Assembly: GCF_000344685.1 (NCBI RefSeq)
Contig: NW_006920415.1
Span: 657,906-721,905 of the forward strand
DNA: 64,000 nucleotides
From: Gloeophyllum trabeum ATCC 11539
Taxonomy: Eukaryota > Basidiomycota > Agaricomycetes > Gloeophyllales > Gloeophyllaceae
Reading direction: 5' to 3'
Shown here: piece after piece, positions 47,363-59,018 of the stretch
How the letters are laid out: each line of letters begins with the position of its first letter
Numbering within the stretch: position 1 is the first letter of the stretch
Notes under the pieces: generated by a model
Seen by the model: only the letters and a program-made list of their open reading frames with translations
What the model was told of the DNA's origin: nothing
Database searches by the model: none
Made by a program: the position numbers and the translations under genes

Positions 47363-50300
47363 TTACGCCCCGTTTGCGTCCAGCTTGATGCTCTCGATGT
47401 TCCAGTATTCCTGAGCATAGTCCTGGATAGCGCGGTCCGAGCTGAACTTGCCCATCTGATCATTCGGTAAGTCAAATGTCCGGCGCGACTCACAAACGAG
47501 GAAATACCTTGGCAGCAGTTCTGATGCTCTTTTTGATCCATTCCGTGCGATCTTGGTAAGCTTCGTCGACCATACTCAAGGCGCGGATGTCTGAGATTGG
47601 CTGTTAGAATCCGGAAGAATCACGCGCATACGACAGATACTGACAGGACTCGAAGTCATCCGTGATTAGATAGTAGTCATGCTGGCGCACGGTGTTCAAG
47701 AAGCTGTGTTGGAGACATTCAGAATATGCTGAGATAGCACGACCCCACCATATAACTTACGGTTCGTAAACCCCGGGGTCACCGAAGCGTCCGGCAGAGA
47801 CTTCCTTGAGAACAGCAGCAAGAGCCGGTGACTTTTGCTCGACAGGGACCGGGTGATATGTGTGCTGGTAGCGCAAGCCCTCCACGTCAGGCGTGAGGTG
47901 CCCGAAGAAGACTTTAGGTTGAATCCATTTGAGGGTTTTGAAATCATACGGGAATGTATATGAGCACGTACAGACGTTGGCATCTCCAACTTCTTCCGCG
48001 ATCTCGATGTTGGCACCATCTGATATGGACATACTCAGGGGTCCGCGACTGTGGCAGAAACAATGATACGCACCGACAGTCCCGACCAGCAGGCCGCCAT
48101 TCAGACAGAACTTCATGTTAGAAGTCCCAGATGCCTCCGTTCCTGCCGTCGAGATGTGCTGGCTGATATCCGATGCGGGTATCAGGACCTCAGCCAACGA
48201 GACGGAATAGTCGGGGAGGAAGAACATCGTGAGATACTCCTTCGTCTCAGGGTCGGCGTTGATGACACGGGCCACATTGACAATGAGACGAATGATCTGG
48301 AGTTAAGACCTTGTTCAATAACCGGGATAAACAAGGCGTGACCCAGTCTGCTTACGAGCTTGGCAATATAGTCTGCATACGTACATGGATGTGTTAGTAA
48401 ATGTCACTCGCAACAGTGTAAATCAATACGTACAGCCTGGAGCGGCCTTGCCAGCGAAGAAGACGACCTTGGGGTTCACCTTCTTGCGCTCTTCTGCAGA
48501 CATCGCCTTCAGCGTCAGGTACCTCTGTAACAATGTCAAAAAAGCGAATACTTTTACGGCAGGGGCACACTTACATGAATCACGCCAAGAATGTTCAAGC
48601 TTTGACGCTGCGATTTTGCCGTTAAGGTTGGCATTCACGTCCTCAACAAAAGATACGAACCTTGTACTCATGCAAACGCTAGGAAAAAAACGCTAAGCAT
48701 AATCCAAGGTGAAAATGAACGCATATATTCACCTTGACTTGAACATCGAACATCGCCTTGGTGTTGACAGTGTGACCCAAAGTTGTCTGGACATAGTGAG
48801 CAAGTCGCTCCTTGTTGCTCTGCTTGACAGCAGCCCATTTCTTCTGGAACGAGGGATCATCTACATACTTGAGGAGCCCTTCGAGCTTGTATAGATCCTT
48901 CAGCCACACGTTCCGCGGCACCTTGAGCGTCTCCGTGATCAGCTGGCTCAAGCCAGGGTTGCACTACAACCAATGTCAACGTCACTGGATTATGATGATT
49001 TTCTGGGGCGTACCTGATCCAGCCAGCGACGGGGAGTAACTACAAACGTCCATGAGGTTCGGCAAAGGTTATAGCTTTCATAATAGTCACTTACTTCCGT
49101 TAGTAACGTTGGAGAACCTGGTATGCAATGATGAGCATGTATAAGCGAATGTCAGTAAAGTACTCACTTGCTGACACCATACAGGTCGACGAAGTCCTTC
49201 ATGATGGTGGTCCGAACGAGCTCACTGTGAAGCTACATGATACTATCAGGCATTGTGGTTCGACTTTGTCTTCTGTTACTACTAACCTCAGCAACACCGT
49301 TGACCTTGCGGCTACCTGCGTAAAGGTTCAGCCATTTACCGTCTTGGGGTATCAGCGAAGCGGCTCACCGATACATGCAAGGTTGGCCATCCGGACCTGC
49401 TTGGGGAAGCCCTCTGTACCACTCGTTAAGGATAAGGCGAAATGAGCAATATATTCTGATCTACTAACCCTCGATGATAGACATCCTAGCGAGCCTCTCG
49501 AGGTCACCAGGGAATTTTTTGTCCACAGCTATCGCAAAATCAGAGTCAATAGCGAAATTACAGGTTGACAACCCAAACGCACCCTGCAAGAAATATCTAT
49601 AATCCAGCAGTCGTTGAGTTTGGCTTACGGGGTATATCTAGCGATGCTTACAAGTTCTAGGGGAAAAGATGTGATCAGTGATGTCATCGAGGCAGTCTGC
49701 AAGATAAGGAACTCACAATGTCGTAGATGATTTGCATATGCCTGGGTAGCAGGTGCTCCATGAGAGGGACGGGCCATTTCTGAATGTCTCTATCAGACAG
49801 CCGCATCTCACTGGGTCACCGAAATACCGACCTCGAGTGCTTCCTAACGAACGAGATTTGCTTGAGCAGGGAATTCATGAAACTCAGACATTGCTTGTAC
49901 TCACGGGTAACACGGTGTGATTTGTGAAGAAGAACGTGTTCGTGGTGATGTTCCAGGCCAGGTCCCAGGTTAGGTCTTCTTCATCAACCAGGATGCGCAT
50001 CAATTCGGGGATGGCGAGGGTCGGGTGGGTCTATGTATGCGTGATAAGTTCAATCCCACGGACCAAAGAATATAATTACTAACATCATTCAGCTGAATGG
50101 CGACGTCTAGAGAAACGTGAGATAATGATCGATATCGGCAGGATGTGCCAGTACTCACAATCAGGGAACTCGGTAATCGGCTTGTCCAGGTTCTTGAATC
50201 GACGCATGATGTCGGCCAGGGATGCAGCCGTCCAGAAGTACTGCTGCTTGAGACGGAGCTCCTTACCGACTGCAGAGGGGTAAGGTAAGGCCCCCGAGCA

Positions 50301-51509
50301 AGAACAAAACACTTACACGTCGTGTGGTCATTCGGGTACAAGACCGATGTGATTGCAGCAGCGCTGTTGCTGGATTCCACAGCCCGCTCGTAGTCGCCAG
50401 CTATAAGGATAGGTGGGGTGAGGCTATACGCTCTTCAGCAAGCACTGAACGCGCACCATTGAAGCTGTTCAAATCGAAACCTCTCTTGGGCTTACTCTCC
50501 CACAGCCTCAAGTTATTCGTGTTCTTGGTCTCATACCCGGGAATCATCACGTCATAGGCAATAGCCAACACCTCCTGGCCACCGCTCCATACTGCCTTCC
50601 CGCTTTCCAAGCGCTCCGCGTGACCATAGAACCGAATCTCGTACGAGACATCGAGTCTCGGCAACTCCCACGGGTTCTGGTTTTCCAACCATGGGTCGGG
50701 CGCCTCGAGTTGCTGCCCATCAGGAGCGATTAGCTGCTGGAAGATACCGTACTGGTACCGCAAGCCGTAGCCCCAGACAGGGAGCTCTTGGGATGCAGAG
50801 GAGTCCAGGTAGCATGCAGCAAGACGGCCGAGACCGCCGTTGCCCAATGCGGCGTCGCGCTCCTGATCCAAGAGATCTTCGATGTTGAACCCGAGCTTGT
50901 TGACACTGTCCGTGTACTGGTTCTTCAGACCCAGGTTCAAGAGCGCATTGTCAAGGGTACGACCCATGAGGAACTCCAGCGAGAGGTAGTACGCCCGCTT
51001 CGGTGCCTTCCTGGTGTAATGAAGCTGGGTCTCATTCCAGTTGACCTGGGGTGTAACATGGTGGGCATAGGTCATTATATGCGTCGATGTACCACGTACA
51101 ATCAAGTTATCACGGACAGACAATGCCGCAGCCTGGTATGCGCCAAGGTCATCGATGTTGTGCGGCTGACGCGCAAGGGACGTCTGAACATGGTTCACGA
51201 TGGATTTCGTGATCGTGGGGGTGTCTGCAGCACCTCCGATAATTAACCGCCTTCCGGATCTCCGAGGGCCTGCAGTACGCACCGGTGTGGACACCTCGCA
51301 GGGCCTCCTTCCATGTCTTCTCGTCCCCTCTGGGCCATTTGGGCTTTCCAGCCGAGTCCGTCTCGGGCAAGTAACCTACAAGTACATCTTTGTTAAATCG
51401 CGCTCTGACTGACGCGTCCAGGCGATTCACCAGTGAGAGTCCTGACATGACGCCGATGGCGATCCGGCTTCGGTTTCCCGATGGTAGACGTATCGATAAC
51501 GGCGGTCAT
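47363..51509 (-). CDS. GPH1: Glycogen phosphorylase, very intron-rich with microexons
   Basis: Releases glucose-1-phosphate from glycogen, using PLP, in the cytosol. About 870 aa from more than 25 exons. Start at 51509: [15 protein letters not shown], then [16 protein letters not shown]. Motifs: [123 protein letters not shown], and the PLP-lysine segment [20 protein letters not shown]. Microexons kept in phase: 49652-49656 (5 nt), 49832-49843 (12), 49583-49596 (14), 48356-48372 (17), 48661-48678 (18), 50084-50106 (23) and 49095-49117 (23). The N-terminus HVRTLTG resembles the yeast phospho-regulated tail. It ends SIKLDANGA. Confidence 0.95.
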
Positions 51510-53565
51510 GACGGTCTGAAGGCTTGCTGCAGACGAGGGGGATGAGGAGAAGAGCAGCGCTGCGTCTGCGTCCTTATACAGAGGCGCGAAGCGGCCGAGT
51601 TGCCTGCCAGTTCGGTACGGGCATTGGGCCTGATCTGGGCTGTCACGGTCACGTGACGCCTAGAGCACCCGTCAGGTGGCGAGTCTCCTGTGATGGACGA
51701 CCCCCGATATGGCGTCTTGCGGCCAGAATATGTTTACGAAGTCCAGAACAAGCAAAGGGGGATCAATGGGGAACTGATATTCGACTCCTTACATACAGCT
51801 TGTGAATGGAAATGACGGTGAGGCTCCACTTCACGAAGGGGTAGACCAGTCATGTGTGGTATTTCACCAGGTCGAGAAACGACTGCATGAATTCCTGCCT
51901 AGAAGAGCTTCAGAGAAGGCTCTGAGAAACCATATGGAAGGATCGGTGCGACCTACTAAGGTGATCTACCAATATACATACGCCGAGGGCACGAAAGAGA
52001 GATGGCTTGCTTCAACCGAGTTCATACCTCGATGAAGTCGGTTGGAAGCAAAATATCTTTCTTGGTGCTCCACCTACGCTAAATACCCTCGCCTATCTCA
52101 CTCGCCTTGGACCACCTCTCCCGGGGCAGGGAACTGAAGAGCCACTATCGCTTCAATTCGGACCCAACGAGGAAGATCACACCAAACACGTACATTAACA
52201 TTCCCTGGGAACAGTCCCCTTCAAATGCGGGGATGCGGAGTTAAAGTCCTGGAAACTAAGTGCCTGAGAAGCGAAACGCGCACAACAATGATAGACACCG
52301 GGACTTCTTGACAAGAAACCGAGGGAGAGTACGGATGTCGGTCCTACCAGCTTAGGCTACTGAAGGTGGAAGCATTTGCGAGGTGACAGTCATGACGAGA
52401 GTATACTGAATTCGCAGTACCAGATGGTCTTCTGCCCGACCTCCTTCACAGAATGTAACGCCACTCAGAAACCCGAGAACAGCAGGTAAACAGGGAGAAC
52501 AAGTAGCCCAGCATAGGTTTCTTCGGATACTTCGGACCATATGCTGCGTAGAGCTTGACCGGTGATGAGGACGACGGTCATAATCGCGCGAAATGACACT
52601 TCGCATCCAAGGAGGCAATACCGCTGATCGACGATGCCCACACTCGCTAGGTCTTGCCACTGTCGGTGGGGTAAATCGCTGGCCGATCAGCAGACAAGCA
52701 AGATATAGGTGAGGAGAAAGATCGGCAGCTCTGATTGCAGACTTTTATACGCAGGCGAGGATTAATCCTTTATTGTCCCAACGTGGATACTGGCCGTCTG
52801 CAAATAACCTGTCTTCTGACCGTACCGGGTTGAGACGATCCTCTTCCAATGCGAACCCAACCACATGCAGTATGCAAAGGCAAATCAGGTACCGCAGTAC
52901 ATATCGAGATGAAAGTGCAGGCGAAGCTTTGTCGAGAAAACAAAAAGCAGAATCGGCATTTACCTGTCGCACCACACGTGGCTTACACGTGGTGACCGGG
53001 AGTAGGACGCCCACAACGGCGGAAGAGCCACACTGCGCGGCCGTCGCCAGCGGCCAGCCTTGTATGACAGGTTTGCTGGTCTGCGACGATACCCAGATAC
53101 ATCAGACGTTTTGGAGATAGAGACACATTTGGGACCTTAGAGACAGGTTTACTCTGCGCGTTCGGGAGCCAGAGGTCGTCCAGAGGCGACCTTCAAACAT
53201 CACAGCTAGATGTGAGTTCGGAGTTCCCTTCATGAGCGCTTGCGATTAACCGTAGCTGACAACCGTGTTTGAGTTTCTTTAGGTTGGTCTCCTTTCGATA
53301 GCTTAGGATGATGAGATTTTATGACTGTTCTGACTGTACAGTCCATGAGGTCCCAAGCAAGTCAGTAGTCGTAAGGTCAGCCCGCGGCCGCGGATCTGTA
53401 TGATAGCGCCAAATGCCACAATTCTCTTCCATTGGCCGCCACCCTACTTGTATCGCCACAGGGGAGCTACTCTATGTGACAGGATCCCGTCCTCGTTCTG
53501 TGCTTTAAACACTTGCTCTATGGCGGTCACTACTCATCTTCTCAGGTGCTTGACATCTCTGTGCC
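51510..53565. other. 2-kb intergenic region
   Basis: Upstream of GPH1 and of the first cupredoxin gene, which point away from each other. ORFs at 51802-52035 and 52773-53120 (plus) lack motifs and splice context. GTCACGTGAC at 51647-51656 is a perfect palindromic E-box-type site about 140 bp upstream of the GPH1 ATG. Confidence 0.45.
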
Positions 53566-54734
53566 ATGCGCTCCTTGACCTGGCCTCTCTATCTTTGGCT
53601 CGTACTCACCCAATTATTGGGTGTCGCGGCCCGATCTACCCATACTGTACGTTCCTCATACTAGTGCTATATCGCTGACACCGCCAACAACCTCTGGTTG
53701 TAGGTAAGTGTGGGAAGTATAGGGAGTTTCTACGACCCTCCTACCGCGACTGCCGAGGAAGGAGATACCATCAGATTCATATTCAGCGCTGGGTACGATC
53801 CCTATTCAACGTCCTTCTCAGCTACGAGCGTTCATGTGAAGCAGAACGCACAGCGTAACAGAGTCCAGTCTCGAGAATCCATGTGTCCCACTGCCCGGAG
53901 GCTTCGATAGCGGATTGATCGGCCCTGGCAAAAAAGTCTGGCGCCGGCGGTCTCCTGGGACATCGTCGTGTCAAATGCTTCGGAACGTCAGTCTTGATGT
54001 CACTGAAGGTGAAGTGTGCAGCTCATGGCAATCCAAGCCATCTGGTATTTTTGCCAAGCCACCACTCCTTATCCAAGCCATCTGGTATTTTTGCCAAGCC
54101 ACCACTCCTTGGTCGCAATGTGCGGCCGGAATGGTTGGGTAAGTCGGGCTCCCGGTCATGCCTTCGGAATGAATTGACTCGGTCGAAGGGCTATCAACCC
54201 GCCTTCCAGCGAGACCTGGGATAGCTTCGTATCTGCAGCTAAGGCGGTCAGCAATACCCCTACAGTAATGCTGTCTCTGTTCCAATTATACTCTTCCAAC
54301 GTGTTAACGCGTTTTCATAGCCAACGCCAACTTTCCTGCCATCGGGAATCGGAGCTTTCGCAAGCAACAGTCCCACCGTGGTGACCTCCTTCGTGCCGTT
54401 GCCGACATTGGATCCTTCAGCGCTCTCGTCTCTCTCCGCCTTATTTCCCACGTCATTCTCATTTCCCTTGCCATCGTCGTCCAGTGCGTCTGCCTCATCC
54501 ACGTCCGGGAGCACTCTTGGGCCAGTCCTCGGTGGCATCTTCGGTGCCCTCTTCGCCATCGGCAGCGTAACTTTGTTGGTACTGCTTCTTATCCGTGCTA
54601 ACAGGCGACGCCGGGCGGCGGAAGCACGACTTGCTGGGCTGCCTGCAAGGGATGTGGAAGAAACTGGTAACAGATACGCCAGAGAGCCGATGCAGGAGCG
54701 ACGCAGTTCCAGAGCGCCCTTCAGGCGCACTTAG
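53566..54734 (+). pseudogene. Cupredoxin / Ser-rich / single-TM surface protein, copy A (1-nt frameshift)
   Basis: Exons by analogy with copy B: 53566-53646, 53704-53792, 53845-53986, 54078-54138, 54189-54264 and 54321-54734. Signal peptide MRSLTWPLYLWLVLTQLL, cupredoxin fold (VGSIGSFYDPPTATAEEGD, THSVTESSLENPCVPLPGG, SWDIVVSNAS, IWYFCQATTP, AINPPSSETWDSFVSAAKA), Ser/Pro stalk, TM GPVLGGIFGALFAIGSVTLL and RRRR stop-transfer. Exon 3 is 142 nt against 143 in copy B: one A is missing from the A-run near 53930-53935, breaking the frame between LIGPG and APAVSW. The second His of the copper site is Gln (WSQCAAGM). A 40-bp tandem duplication sits at the next acceptor. Either a recent pseudogene or a homopolymer sequencing error. 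Confidence 0.75.
54031..54110 (+). repeat. Perfect 40-bp tandem duplication across a splice acceptor
   Basis: 54031-54070 and 54071-54110 are identical. Each contains the acceptor ATCCAAG and the start of the next exon. Using the second acceptor (exon from 54078) restores the 61-nt exon length found in copy B, so the intron simply grows from about 51 to 91 nt. Confidence 0.95.
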
Positions 54735-55500
54735 TCCAGTTCATGGGCGGGGCGCGAGTATCATTGCCGGTCAGCGACGGACATTTGATGCGCCATCGCG
54801 GGATAAGTATAGAACGCCCTGGATGAAATTGCAAAGGCATAGTGCGTGAGATTACTCGCTTCCAGAAGCTTGATCTCTATCCCCTCTCGTCTCTCGATAG
54901 CGCAGGCTTTTACATGTAAGTACAGACCGTTCGGGTATCGATGGCCGGTCGACTAACCTGGCTATTCGAATGTAGAAATAGATTCGTCCCTATGCTACTC
55001 GTATCGTCGTTCAATGCAGCAAAGTTGGCTTGATAATGCAATTTGCTTCTATTGTCGCAACCCCCATGCCTGGGTTCTAGGGAATGTTACGCTGGATCCA
55101 TCAATTTTTGAAGGCGTTTGTGCGCATTTAGCCACTAAATGTGGCAAAAAGGCGCTGTTTTCTGATTCCATCGCTGATGTACCCTGGAGTCAACATGACA
55201 ACAGACGGACCATATTGTTGAATTACTGTATGTGGGTTATATTCAATCCGTTGCAGGTGCTGTCATGACATCCCTGGGACATTTGTTTTTGATGGATGGG
55301 TCCCCTATAGCATTGATGTCCTTGGTTTATTTTTGCCTGCGAATACTGGACTCTCCCGCTGGTGCGGAGACGAGGCAAGCGTCAATTAAGAGCCTGAGCG
55401 GTGCTCGCAGATGTAACCTTCCTGGGCTGCGCCCGCGGCTTGCAACCTCCCTCTATCACACTGTTTTCTTTCTTTTATCTCGTACCGAATTGCAGGAGCT
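54735..55500. other. Intergenic region
   Basis: Spacer between the two cupredoxin genes and promoter of copy B. ORFs here have no motif. Confidence 0.5.
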
Positions 55501-56975
55501 ATGATTAGGGTCCTTGCTCTACTTTGGCTCCCATGTGTGCTTTTCTGGGCTGATGTTGCGCGAGGCCAAGCTACTCACCTGGTACGTCCAACATACCCTA
55601 AGAATGAGGTTGTCGACTTTTAACCAACACCGGCATAGGTGACTGTCGGGACCTCAGGTAGCTTTTATGACCCCCCAACGGTATCTGCTCAAAAGGGCGA
55701 CGTAGTCAGATTTCTCTTCACCGCAAGGTAATCAATTCGTCGCAGATGGAGGCGCATGTCTCACCAAGCTGAAATAGCGACCACACTGTCACTCAGTCCA
55801 GTTTCGCGAATCCATGTCTTCCACTGCCAGGCGGATTCAGCAGCGGCCTCATTGGCCCCGCAATCAATACATCAGCTCCTACTTTATCTTGGGATTTGAT
55901 TGTGGCTGACGACTCTCAGCGTGAGTGAGCACGCTTGCACCAGCCTCGTACTAATGCTAACGACCCTTAGCGATATGGTATTTTTGTGAGGGGACATCAC
56001 CGAGCTCTCACTGTGCTGCAGGCATGGCTGGGTAAGAGTGCTGTGACGTCAAAAGGGAAATCGACGACTGACGACTGGCAGCGTCATCAACCCTCCTTCA
56101 AACGCGCTGTGGGACACGTTCATATCTGCAGCGAAAGCCGTCAGCGGCACGCCATCGGTAAGCTGCACCACATGTCCGTCGTATCAACCAATGAACCTGA
56201 ACAATGTTCGAAGCCGACACCTGGTCTCGTACTGACCGGTGTAGGTGCTTACGCTACGAGTAGTCCAACGGCGGTGTTGGCTCTATCTTCAACCCCATCC
56301 TCTGACGTGACCGCTATTTCCTCCCTTTCTGTCATGTTCGCCACCTCAACCTCCGCATCTGGCTCGACCTCTTCCTCTAGTTCTGGGCAGAAAACGCCTT
56401 TAGGTCCCGTAATCGGTGGAGTGGTGGGCGGCGTAGCTGCGGTTTCCATTATCATCGTCCTGTCCGTCCTTCTCTATAGAGCCAAGCGGACATCGCGCAC
56501 TCGAAATCCGAGCGGTGGGAATGCTGCGGACATGCTAGAGAAGGAATATCGCCCCGACGCATATGTTCCTCCCTCATCCGCTAATCGTGCGCTGCAGCAA
56601 CGCGTTGCCCCTGTAGGGTTTGTCCAGTCTGCGCCATATGGGCCACAGTGGACTGCCTTACAGGGTGTCCAGCCGAGCCTACAATCGCCACAATCGCCAC
56701 CAAGACAACTGCCTAGACCGCCGATGGAGTACCCGCTTGCACCGACACAACCAAATATCCGGGAGCTGGCCCACGAAGTCGCTGCATTGTTGAAACATGA
56801 AGGTCAATTCGTTCCGGCCCCATTGCAGGGGCAAGACGTCCTCCACAGTCATGACGCTATTGCCGACAATGCGACCAGAACCAGCATAGATCGCTTCAGT
56901 AGTCCCGATTCCAGTGCTCGTCCAAATGTTTCGGGGAGGGTCTCAAGTTCCTTCCCTCCGCAATATGAGGCTTGA
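55501..56975 (+). CDS. Cupredoxin / Ser-rich / single-TM surface protein, copy B
   Basis: Exons 55501-55581, 55639-55727, 55778-55920, 55971-56031, 56082-56157 and 56214-56975 give 403 aa. Signal peptide MIRVLALLWLPCVLFWADVA. A cupredoxin domain of about 120 residues follows: VGTSGSFYDPPTVSAQKGD, VVRFLFTARS, DHTVTQSSFANPCLPLPGG, LSWDLIVADDSQ, IWYFCEGTSPSSHCAAGMAG and VINPPSNALWDTFISAAKA. Type-1 copper ligands appear complete: His of DHTV, Cys of YFC, His of SHC and Met of AGM. Then a Thr/Ser-rich stalk, a TM (GPVIGGVVGGVAAVSIIIVL) and a cytoplasmic tail of about 170 residues ending QYEA. Fungal relatives are called extracellular serine-rich or cupredoxin proteins; role unknown. Confidence 0.88.
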
Positions 56976-57990
56976 CAGTGTGATGCTTACAATTTCTACG
57001 TGTCTACATCGTGTCCTGGTTTATACGAGGTTTAGCTGATATCCTTATCCACTGTGTTTCCCTCAAAGTACTAGTTTGGCCTTTGAGGCTTCCGAGTCCT
57101 GGCCCAGTTCAAGTTTCGAGATGACATTGCTTGATCAGCCAGTTCATCCTTGAGGATTCCTTGGAGCAAAGACAGGATACTTAAATGAACGAGCTGCACG
57201 TTCCAAACGAGATCATTTCCCGATTGCCTCCGAGAGAGGTCGGCGGTCGCCAACCAACGGATTGCCGTAAATGGAAAAATGATACCCTTATATGGAAGTA
57301 CTGTGGCTGGCGTGTGTGTCTAAGCACAATCTTAGACCCAGCGACGATGAAAGTGCTCGCCCGAATCGTGCAACTAATTGGCTCTAGGCTTATTCTATCC
57401 AAGCTGAACTGACTATGTACACTACGCATAAATCGCAACTAATGCACTCGGCCCGCTTTGATGTACTGTGCTGCGTTGCTTTCGAACATCGCCGGCAGTT
57501 CTAGTCCGTAAACCTGACGCCGGTGCAGGTAATCCCTTGGGGTCTCTTGCTGGGTAACGACTGTCAACTACTGTATAAGCAAAAAGTTGTAATCTGACCG
57601 TTCGCGGCCGCCATCCTTCCCTGAACGTCAGTAGTATACGGAGCGTCAAGCGTATAACCCCTTCGCCAAAAATGAAGTCCCTATATCAGGTTGTACTTTG
57701 GCCATTGTCCAAACCACCCTCCATCCTTGAGCTTTCCTCACGAGGGACAGCGTCACTCCAGGCTCCGCCACGTTACCTCCGGTTGCAGGGGGTGCGTACT
57801 CACAGATATCCAAGCTGAGCAGTGGAAGGAATTCATCGATGGCTAACAAGACACATGAACCATTCGCGCGCTGCGTCTGGATATACCGGCGCTTGTAGAT
57901 GCCAAGTACACCATGATGTCAGTGGCCTTACTACCACGTCCACCATGACCTGACCCATCGACGGCTAGCAGGCCTTAATCTCGCGCCACC
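56976..57990. other. 1-kb region without a confident gene
   Basis: ORFs at 57185-57412 (plus, MNELHVPNEIISRLPPREV) and 57646-57849 (minus) have no recognised family. The first faintly resembles an F-box start but is too short to claim. Confidence 0.35.
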
Positions 57991-57998
57991 ATGACACC

Positions 57999-58550
57999 GT
58001 GCCTCCACGTACTGAGGACTCTGCAAGCGAATTCAGAGGCACGATCTCGTGCAGTGCAGCTTCTCACGTCACCTCAACATCGAAGGTCCCGGTACCCTCT
58101 ATCACTCTAAGTACCCAAGCCTCGTTCATCAGCGTGCATTCGCCCCCGCCTTCCCTCATACCCGTGTCTTATCGAGGAAGGACCTCTCTCGGTATCGTCC
58201 TTGGTGCCATTTTCGGGGGTGTCACAGCAATTCTCTTGGCACTTGCTGCGGTCTTCCTCCTTACCCGCAGAAGACGCAGACAAGTGGGTGTTACTCGAGA
58301 TGAAAGGAACAGACATCACTGCTGGGATCGAAATGATAACAACTTCACTTCATCTTATGGCTCAGTAATGGATGGCTATGCCACCTCCGACCCTTTTCGC
58401 GGGCCCTCGCCTACGCGTCTCTGTCATGATGGTCGTGTTCAAGCATGCTCGACATACAGCTTTCAAGTTGATGCTCACCCCACGGAACTGAAGACGATCG
58501 GCCGACCGATGTGCGAGGGTCAGGCGAGATGTAATTTGCCATTGCCTTAG
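57999..58550 (+). pseudogene. Ser/Thr stalk-TM-tail fragment, third member of the cupredoxin-TM family
   Basis: The frame begins without a good start codon and carries a Ser/Thr/Pro-rich stalk (SHVTSTSKVPVPSITLST). TM LGIVLGAIFGGVTAILLALA and stop-transfer TRRRRRQ follow, then a 90-residue tail. It has the same layout as the C-terminal halves of copies A and B but no signal peptide or cupredoxin exons upstream, where only short ORFs are found. Probably a 5'-truncated duplicate; an undetected upstream exon set is possible. Confidence 0.5.
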
Positions 58551-59018
58551 CTCATGTCCCTTAACACCGTAGAGTATGACGCACAGATATCCTTCTCATA
58601 CCTCAGAGAGGCAGTTGTAACGCGTTGTGCGCTCTTGATACGAGCCGGAGACGCCTCCCCATTGAAGTGGAAAGACGTGGCTGTCTCTGTTTCAATCGTC
58701 TGTACAGTGTCATGACGTAGCGTCGCTGCCCTCAACCGTGATCACCGCATGGGTCTACAAGGGACATTCGATTCCCATACTGTTAACACCAACCTGCACT
58801 GACGATGTAGTAGCGCAGACGAGTGTTGATTTCCGAAGCCGGGATTATGCAGGATATTCGCGTTGTTGGCATTCTTACATTCCCCGCGAGGGACTCCAGA
58901 TGCACCGGTGTCGATATCGCAGATTACCCCGTGAGGAGGTCGACGCTCTCTGGGATACAGTGACTCGCTTTGCGGCTCTGGGTCCTAGGCAAGCGACTGC
59001 TCCACCAGCCCCCACTTC

